Shown piece after piece: positions 51,414 to 57,026 of a stretch of DNA of 57,026 nucleotides. Made by a program: the position numbers and the translations under genes. Numbering within the stretch: the stretch's first letter is position 1; every line of letters starts with the position of its first letter. The stretch is from Oscillospiraceae bacterium. GTDB lineage: Bacteria > Bacillota > Clostridia > Oscillospirales > Ruminococcaceae. The notes beneath the pieces are model-generated. The model did no database searches. It had not been told where the DNA came from and saw only the letters and a program-made list of their open reading frames with translations. The DNA is taken from positions 1-57,026 of the forward strand of contig JAFSFT010000039.1 in assembly GCA_017435045.1 (NCBI GenBank), read 5' to 3'.

Positions 51414-51992
51414 TTGAAAAAGTTATTGTATATCGATGCTTGCATCAGAGACGAATTATCCCGCACAAAGAAAATTGCAACACCTGTAGTGGAAGCACTT
51501 AAGGAAAAATATGATGTGCAGACCATTGTTATCAACGACCTGAATCTGTCTGTTGTGCAGAAGGATTTAATCCTTAAACGAACAGGTGGTGTTATCGACC
51601 CAACCGTTATGTCATGGGCAGAAAGTGTGCGTGATGCAGACAGAATAGTGATAGCTGCACCTTTCTGGGATATGTCTATTCCTGCAGCGCTCAAAAACTT
51701 CCTTGAGCTGTGCTCCATACTGGATGTTACATTCAAAACAGATGACAAAATCTGTTACGGCAACTGCAAATCAGAAAAGCTTTTATATATCACCACCAGA
51801 GGTATGGATATCTCCACCGGCGATGTGCTCGAGCAGGGCTCATCCTACCTTAATGCACTTTCATGGCTGTGGGGTATGGGCACATTGCAGACAATCTCTG
51901 CCCAGAATATGGACTATGTTTCTGAAGAAGAAATTGAAGAAAAAATCCGGATCGCCATAGCAGAAGGTCTGGAAATTGTAAAAGATTTTTAG
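51414..51992 (+). CDS. Flavodoxin-fold NAD(P)H-dependent oxidoreductase (azoreductase-like)
   Basis: A 192-residue FMN protein of the Flavodoxin_2 type, related to FMN-dependent NADH-azoreductase and quinone reductases. The N-terminal strand LLYIDACIRDELSRTKKIA starts the fold, and APFWDMSIPAALKNFLE is the typical FMN-side motif. The start is TTG at 51414, set by GAGGAG 8 bases upstream. It follows the glyoxalase-like gene, and both may deal with reactive carbonyls or quinones. Confidence 0.83.
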   Translation: MKKLLYIDACIRDELSRTKKIATPVVEALKEKYDVQTIVINDLNLSVVQKDLILKRTGGVIDPTVMSWAESVRDADRIVIAAPFWDMSIPAALKNFLELCSILDVTFKTDDKICYGNCKSEKLLYITTRGMDISTGDVLEQGSSYLNALSWLWGMGTLQTISAQNMDYVSEEEIEEKIRIAIAEGLEIVKDF

Positions 51993-52021
51993 CTGATGAT
52001 AAATATCATAGTTTCAGATAT

Positions 52022-52064
52022 AAAAGTCTCTGTAGGTATGTACACTACAGAGACTTTTGGTTTT
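52022..52064. terminator. Bidirectional terminator
   Basis: AAAAGTCTCTGTAG/CTACAGAGACTTTT, a 14-bp stem with a 9-base loop, is followed by GGTTTT on the plus strand and lies between converging genes. Confidence 0.82.
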
Positions 52065-52078
52065 ACAGGAAATCTTTA

Positions 52079-53194
52079 TCACTTTTCAAATTCACAACCA
52101 AAGCATCGATTACGATAGCATAGGTATTGGCTGTACGACGGACTGTTTTCATCCTCCTCAAACCCACGACAGTTTATTACACTTTTGTATTTGGTATGTT
52201 TTTTGCTATCCGTATAATAACCACACTCCGAATAAGGACGTTTCTTACATACATTGCACTGGGGAATAAATATAACCTCTGCATAGTCATCGCATAAAAA
52301 GCCGCTGTAAATTGAACTTTTGCGCACAGATTTATTTATGCTGATTTTTGTCAGACCTTTGCCTGTCATAGTATAGCTGTCGGTATGCAGATCATATTTC
52401 CTGCACATATTGTCAAGAAATTCCAGCCAATCAGTTTTATCCGAGTTTATGGTATACACTATCAGTTCTGACAGAAGTGCCGATGTTATCATCTCACATT
52501 CATCAGTTTCTCCATAATCTTCTCCATAATAATACCAATACTTTCCTGCAAGTTTTTTTCTGCTGTTCATTTTTATGCGGCGGATGTTCGGTGTTTTTCC
52601 AATCATTCTTATATATTCAAGTATAAAGTATTCTTTTCCACCACAGTATTGCAGTACATCACCATTTTCAAATTCATAGATAAGTGCCGCAAAAGCATTT
52701 GTGCTTACAAGCCATTTAAATCGTTCGATTGTCTGCACCGCTTTTGCTTTTGTGTTTTCATCTTCAGAAATATACACGGTCAGCACATGACCTGTAAATG
52801 GTTTGCCAAGATATTGGAGTTTTATTCCATAATCTTTTTGTGCATTTAACTGCTTTATCTGCCACTCTTCCTTAAGCTGATTTACACTCTTTTTGTTACA
52901 GCCACCCTCGTATCCATGATTTATGTACTGTATACCGTCATTATACCATCCACAGATATCACACTGCTCATAATCACTCCAGCATTCAAAAACAGTTTGT
53001 CCGCACACAGGGCAATATAGTGTTTTATCATTTATGATATCAAACTGTTCCGGCGGATACAGATAATCCTCGCCACTATCGTCGATTATTCTGTACCAGT
53101 CTTTCTCTGTCGAGATCACTTCATATATCTTGCCGTTTGTAAGACCGAAAAATTCTGTTTTACCATTCCATCTTACCTTCACAATCAACACCAC
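52079..53194 (-). CDS. Cysteine-rich CPCC-like protein
   Basis: A 371-residue protein I cannot name with certainty. Near residue 60 there is a zinc-ribbon-like pair, YCPVCGQTVF and YEQCDICGWYNDGIQY, resembling the small CPCC family often found as accessory or immunity-like proteins. A second Cys-rich region lies at the C-terminus (CNVCKKRPYSECGYY, CYRNRCFGCEFEK). The middle (about 135-300) has no recognised motif. There is no signal peptide. It is next to the 780-residue TPR gene with a 174-base gap. Confidence 0.65.
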   Translation of the reverse strand: MVLIVKVRWNGKTEFFGLTNGKIYEVISTEKDWYRIIDDSGEDYLYPPEQFDIINDKTLYCPVCGQTVFECWSDYEQCDICGWYNDGIQYINHGYEGGCNKKSVNQLKEEWQIKQLNAQKDYGIKLQYLGKPFTGHVLTVYISEDENTKAKAVQTIERFKWLVSTNAFAALIYEFENGDVLQYCGGKEYFILEYIRMIGKTPNIRRIKMNSRKKLAGKYWYYYGEDYGETDECEMITSALLSELIVYTINSDKTDWLEFLDNMCRKYDLHTDSYTMTGKGLTKISINKSVRKSSIYSGFLCDDYAEVIFIPQCNVCKKRPYSECGYYTDSKKHTKYKSVINCRGFEEDENSPSYSQYLCYRNRCFGCEFEK

Positions 53195-53368
53195 CTTGCT
53201 CTCAATTGTATTGGCCTGTAACTGTCCGTACTTGCTATGATACTATGTATTTCCATATGTACTGTCCCAATAAATCCTCTATCTTACGTAAATAAAGTTC
53301 GCATTTCGGAGATGCATACGCTGTATCGTCATCCTGAATTTCTGTTTTTATATATGCCAATAATATAT

Positions 53369-55711
53369 TTACTCATCCTTCATATCTTCCAGTTTTAACA
53401 TAGGAATTGAATGAATTTTAAACTCTTTGGTAATATTGAGGAACATATATTTTCTTTTTGTCAACTGTTCCACATATTTTTCTTCATGGACTGCATTCTC
53501 ATTTTTTTCAAAGCCGAGGCTATATCTCATACATGCCACTGCCAGTGAATACTTTTCTTCTTCTATCGCAATAAATCCGTATCGGCGATAAAGTCTTGCC
53601 GCATCATTTTTCTTTACAATGTAACAGCTAAGCAGCTTAAGTTCTTCCTTAGCCTTGTCAAACGCACCAAGCTTGATATATGATTCACAGATTTCAAATC
53701 TTGCAAAAATCGCAATCGGATTAAGCACAAAGCATTTTTTGTACTCATCTATGGCTGCAAGGTAATCACCTTTCTCAAACAAGGCAAAACCTTTCTGATA
53801 CTGCTCAATGTATCTGTCAGGACTTTTCCATACTGTATCTACGCCCTTTGAATTTTCATCTTTGTCTTTATTCATAGTAATATAGGTTGCAAACTCATAC
53901 GCATCGTGGAAATAGAACTTTTTAATATTTTCTGTTTCGCCGCCAGTTTCTTCTGCCTTTTCCTTCTCCTTCATGAAATTCTTTTCTGCACAAAGCTGAC
54001 CTAGTTTAAGAACAAATTCCATCGAATCTGTCATCACCTTATCTATTTCTTCGTCGGAAAAATTATTTCCTTCCACATAGAGTCCATAATCGTTATAAAA
54101 TCCTCTTGCTTTTTCAAACAGTTCTCTGTCCTGTTCTGCAACATTTCCGTTTACCGCATCAGTCAGTCGGTACTGATCAGAAAACTTTTCATTTTCATCT
54201 GTAAACGCCTTGTCCAATACCATTTTTATGCCATAGACAAATGAATATCCAAACAGATTTCTGTCAGTTTCCAGAGAGTCAAAATTTTCTTCTGTACAGA
54301 AAAGTGTATGGTTATCAACAATATATTTTGCAAGATTTGCCGTATCCTTATTTCTGTTTTTCTGCGCCATTACATCTTCATATTCCGTTTCTTCATCTAT
54401 GAAATCAAAATATTTTGCCCTTGCAAGCATAGGCTCAAAAAAGTTATCCGGATATTCGAATTCCCTTTCAGGTGCAACAAACTTTTTATCAACGCGGAAG
54501 AAATATCTGCTGTCCTGACAGAAATGAATACGGGAAATATTATTATCCTTATCCATATCAATAAAACAGATGGATTCATAGTTATCCGGCTCATCATAAG
54601 CCATAACAAGACATCTCTTGCCAACTTCATACGGAAGTTTTTCATCCGTATCATTTTTAATTTCGGTAATTGTCGCCATATGCGCAAAACGTTTGCTTTT
54701 TATTGTTCGGGACAAATATTCAAATCTTTCAATAACCGACTGCTTGCCAATAAAACTTTCTTTCGCCCAATCGGAAACATACACCGCATCATCTGCAAAC
54801 ACACCGTTGAGACGTCTGTCTTCTGATGTTGTAAGCACATGTCTCAACAAACGCAGATGGTGTTCCTCATCTTTAACGATACCGTTTTCGTAATCATCGA
54901 TAGCCGCATCGCCCGAAAGAACAAATACCCCAGAAACCACAGCTCCTGCACGCATATTGTCTCTCTGGTTTTCGTCCACCTGACCGATAGAATGAATAAG
55001 TTCAAGTTCTCCGAAGGAGGTATCAATAACACAGATAACATAATCGTCGCATTCTACACCTCCAATGGTTGTCTTTCCGGGATAAAAATGCTTTACCACA
55101 CCTTTTATCACCACATGGTCATCCATCCAGTTGTTTTTGGCGTAATCTTTTCCGTTTGGATTACGGTTGAGAAGCATCCCTGACGGAAAAATAAATCCGT
55201 CTGCAAGCAACATTTTTTTGCCGTCTTTACCTTTCTCAATACTGTCTGCATATGCATCCTCATCTGCAAAATAATCAATCTTACGTGCAAATGCCACCAT
55301 CTGAAGATTTATAATATCATCCTCCAGAAAACTTGGCAGTACATCCGCATTGACAATATTCACCACAGCCATACCATCCCCGGTATCTTTATTCTTCACC
55401 ACAAGACGGCGTTTAAGCAAGGTATCATCCTCTTCATCATCCTTAAGGTTTATCCCGCTAATGCGAACATCCCACACCGCACGGCCCGAACTGTGTGTAT
55501 CCATTCCGATAAATTCAACTCTCTCATTTTCATGATCCACAATATTCCTTGCCATAAATTCAGAATCACCACATTTGAGGTTGATGTACAAATCACCTGT
55601 ATATCCTGTTATAGGTTTGCCTTCTGAAAGTACATATCTGACAAATGCTTCAGTCATCTCCTCTGTTTCTGTCAGAAATTCAAGATCAAAACATTCCATA
55701 AACATTGCCAT
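53369..55711 (-). CDS. 780-residue protein with C-terminal TPR repeats
   Basis: I do not recognise the family. The N-terminal 480 residues are a mixed alpha/beta region. It includes a stretch (about 320-400, DDAVYVSDWAKESFIGKQSV, IERFEYLSRTIKSKRFAHMA) resembling a SnoaL/NTF2-like domain. Residues about 640-740 form TPR-like helical pairs (YQKGFALFEKGDYLAAIDEY, KKCFVLNPIAIFARFEICES), which bind partner proteins. It is acidic, with no signal peptide. The start has GGAGG 9 bases upstream. The regulon motif shared with the WYL and SLOG genes lies before its promoter, tying it to the RNA-repair-like system. Confidence 0.75.
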   Translation of the reverse strand: MAMFMECFDLEFLTETEEMTEAFVRYVLSEGKPITGYTGDLYINLKCGDSEFMARNIVDHENERVEFIGMDTHSSGRAVWDVRISGINLKDDEEDDTLLKRRLVVKNKDTGDGMAVVNIVNADVLPSFLEDDIINLQMVAFARKIDYFADEDAYADSIEKGKDGKKMLLADGFIFPSGMLLNRNPNGKDYAKNNWMDDHVVIKGVVKHFYPGKTTIGGVECDDYVICVIDTSFGELELIHSIGQVDENQRDNMRAGAVVSGVFVLSGDAAIDDYENGIVKDEEHHLRLLRHVLTTSEDRRLNGVFADDAVYVSDWAKESFIGKQSVIERFEYLSRTIKSKRFAHMATITEIKNDTDEKLPYEVGKRCLVMAYDEPDNYESICFIDMDKDNNISRIHFCQDSRYFFRVDKKFVAPEREFEYPDNFFEPMLARAKYFDFIDEETEYEDVMAQKNRNKDTANLAKYIVDNHTLFCTEENFDSLETDRNLFGYSFVYGIKMVLDKAFTDENEKFSDQYRLTDAVNGNVAEQDRELFEKARGFYNDYGLYVEGNNFSDEEIDKVMTDSMEFVLKLGQLCAEKNFMKEKEKAEETGGETENIKKFYFHDAYEFATYITMNKDKDENSKGVDTVWKSPDRYIEQYQKGFALFEKGDYLAAIDEYKKCFVLNPIAIFARFEICESYIKLGAFDKAKEELKLLSCYIVKKNDAARLYRRYGFIAIEEEKYSLAVACMRYSLGFEKNENAVHEEKYVEQLTKRKYMFLNITKEFKIHSIPMLKLEDMKDE

Positions 55712-55757
55712 AACATTACCCTCCTGTAAATTTTATAAATCTTTAAGCTCTGATTAT

Positions 55758-55819
55758 ATTTTACATTAGTTATAGTGCTGTGAAAACAGGCAAAATCTCA
55801 GTTGTCGTTTTTCGGCACA
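55758..55819 (-). promoter_or_regulatory. Regulon motif and promoter of the 780-residue protein gene
   Basis: On the minus strand TGTGCCGAAAAACGACA (55819-55803) is followed after 16 bp by TTTTCA (55786-55781) and, 17 bp on, by TAAAAT (55763-55758). The promoter is weaker than the other three, but the spacing is the same. Confidence 0.7.
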
Positions 55820-55856
55820 CAGCAGTGATAAACCTGCCCATAAACAGTGCTGTGTC

Positions 55857-55897
55857 TTGTACTATACCTGAATATAAAATATAATTCAGGTATAGTA
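55857..55897 (+). promoter_or_regulatory. Promoter and operator of the SseB-like gene
   Basis: TTGTAC (55857-55862) and TATAAT (55880-55885) are 17 bp apart. A perfect 14-bp inverted repeat TACTATACCTGAAT/ATTCAGGTATAGTA (55860-55873 and 55884-55897) overlaps the -35 box and the edge of the -10 box. A repressor bound there would block transcription of the gene starting at 55930. Confidence 0.65.
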
Positions 55898-55929
55898 TAA
55901 AACATAATTGATGTCAGGGAGGAACAAAA

Positions 55930-56775
55930 ATGTCATTCAGAAAAAACGAAACTATGTTGAGAACTCCACTTAACACAGCTCTCAAAAAATTTGCCGAAAA
56001 TCAAGATAACGCATCCTTGCAACAGTTTAAAACCGAACTGAAAAACCTTGCCGATGAATCCGCCTGGGTTCCTATGCTTGTTAAAGCTGAAGATAAAAAC
56101 AATATACGTCTTCTCACCTTTAACAGTCGTGGAAACACTTATGTTGGTTTTTTGTCAGATAATTCAGAATTCAAAAAAGAATCCCGTGCAGATATCACTG
56201 TAACAGACATTAATAAACTGCTGGATGTTGTCTTTGAAAACAGCGTCCTTGACGGCATTGTGATTGATCCATATACTACACAGTTTTATATGGACAAAAG
56301 TTTCTTGTTGGAAACTTTACTGCATACAGACTTTGATGGTATAAAAACATATACTAAATCGCCAAGAAACTGGGGCAACGGGATCCCTTCCTATTCAGAT
56401 TTCGATATAATGACAGATGAAGAAATACAAAACTTTGCATTACAGATTGTATATGAATATGACCTTATCCAAAACGGTTATCAGATAGTTTCTATAACAG
56501 ATGATATAAATGCATTTCCAAACATAATTGCAAAAAAAGATGATGAGCTTGTGTTCATATTGGTCAGAGGATATTGCATTAATAACACCTGCGGGTTGGC
56601 TGATGAAATCTTCGATAAAATGATGTTGCTCTCTGAAAAATACAGGATAAAATCGTTTTTCGCGGATGTAGGGTTCAGATCCAGTGACGATGAACGCTTT
56701 GAGGAAGGGTTACTGCTGTGCGGTGATGGATTCTATGCCGATTATAAAGGTTTAAGAGAGATTTCTTTAAAATAA
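55930..56775 (+). CDS. SseB-like domain protein with extra C-terminal domain
   Basis: A 281-residue cytoplasmic protein. Residues 1-140 fit the SseB N-terminal domain (VPMLVKAEDKNNIRLLTF, then NTYVGFLSD and VLDGIVIDPYTTQFYMDKSF). Residues about 165-281 form a second alpha/beta domain (YQIVSITDDINAFPNIIAKK, DDELVFILVRGYCIN). That domain has a strand order loosely like restriction-endonuclease-fold proteins, without clear catalytic residues. GGAGG lies before the start. The promoter has a perfect palindrome. Confidence 0.7.
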   Translation: MSFRKNETMLRTPLNTALKKFAENQDNASLQQFKTELKNLADESAWVPMLVKAEDKNNIRLLTFNSRGNTYVGFLSDNSEFKKESRADITVTDINKLLDVVFENSVLDGIVIDPYTTQFYMDKSFLLETLLHTDFDGIKTYTKSPRNWGNGIPSYSDFDIMTDEEIQNFALQIVYEYDLIQNGYQIVSITDDINAFPNIIAKKDDELVFILVRGYCINNTCGLADEIFDKMMLLSEKYRIKSFFADVGFRSSDDERFEEGLLLCGDGFYADYKGLREISLK

Positions 56776-56901
56776 AAAATTTCTAACAATATATCAGCAA
56801 CCATCTTTATCTCCCTTTACTGGTGCGGATAGTCATAACGCAAGTAATTAAAATTAACAATAAAAATCGAAACAAAGCCGACAGAGAATGTATAAAAATA
56901 T

Positions 56902-56938
56902 GGAGTTATCCTGCCGCAAATGGCAGGATAACTCCTTT
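56902..56938. terminator. Terminator after the SseB-like gene
   Basis: GGAGTTATCCTGCC/GGCAGGATAACTCC, a perfect 14-bp stem with a 6-base loop. The flanking T tract is short on the plus strand (TTTGC). Confidence 0.75.
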
Positions 56939-57003
56939 GCTTATATTATACAAGGAACATATTGCTAAAAAATTTTTATTCTATCAAGCAATATGACATA
57001 TCT

Positions 57004-57026
57004 TTACTCTTCCGCTCCTTCGCCGC
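57004..57026 (-). CDS. Possible C-terminal end of a gene at the right edge
   Basis: On the minus strand the last bases read as codons GGC GAA GGA GCG GAA GAG TAA, an acidic C-terminus (GEGAEE) as many cytoplasmic proteins have. Only seven codons are visible, so neither the reading frame nor the product is sure. Confidence 0.25.

Overview
The window looks like the chromosome of a spore-forming anaerobic Clostridia species, probably a gut member of the Oscillospiraceae/Ruminococcaceae type. The evidence is the end of spoVAE at the left edge, strong AGGAGG ribosome sites, dense hairpin-plus-T terminators, a fused Fe-S serine dehydratase, a TRAP transporter, an L-fucose operon and gut-Clostridia style secreted leucine-rich repeat proteins. 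The genus is a guess. No rRNA, genuine tRNA, CRISPR array, transposase or phage gene was seen.

Layout. 1-17 kb is mostly housekeeping: spoVAE end, asnA, a DacF-type carboxypeptidase, a zinc-type efflux module (ArsR-type sensor, HMA metallochaperone, P-type ATPase), hemolysin III, a glycosyltransferase and flippase, trmB, apbE, a NERD-like protein, an M24 peptidase homologue that has lost metal ligands, and a TlpA/CcdA thiol pair. 17.5-25.7 kb is a catabolic locus: DUF1904 tautomerase-like protein, TRAP transporter, two-subunit aconitase X, fused L-serine dehydratase and RidA, with a divergent XRE-cupin regulator.

26-31 kb and 40-47.7 kb hold two halves of what appears to be one RNA-repair or RNA-quality and ADP-ribose system. 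The left half has a WYL regulator, a macrodomain protein, a VWA protein, a SLOG protein and a CCA-adding/HD enzyme. The right half has an ADP-ribosylglycohydrolase, a degenerate VWA paralogue, two more WYL regulators, a 2.2 kb non-coding stretch and a Ro60/TROVE-like DUF2828 protein. Between the halves lie a secreted LRR protein, an acyl-CoA ligase, a tRNA-binding protein and the L-fucose operon.

The most unusual object is the non-coding stretch at 44.24-46.15 kb. It is a tandem array of about a dozen plus-strand stem-loop RNAs. The best eight units share a closing helix of about 8 bp whose sequence changes while pairing is kept, then one base, then ACAGCAA or ACAGCAG. Unit 1 carries the anticodon arm of initiator tRNA, and unit 2 folds as a cloverleaf with a T-loop-like hairpin. 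Their position just before a Ro-like gene suggests Y-RNA-like partners that mimic tRNA. This is inference from sequence.

A second unusual signal is a 17-bp motif, TGTGCCRWAAANYGACA (one copy deviates at two positions), at four places: before the first WYL gene, the SLOG gene, the second WYL gene and the 780-residue TPR gene near 55 kb. Each copy lies 16-17 bp upstream of a -35 box that is 17 bp from a -10 box. This suggests one activator, plausibly a WYL protein, controlling both halves and the distant 780-residue gene. The right end (47.8-57 kb) holds an LRR protein, a GH13 glucosidase, a VOC protein, a flavodoxin-fold reductase and three little-known proteins (CPCC-type, 780-residue TPR, SseB-like).
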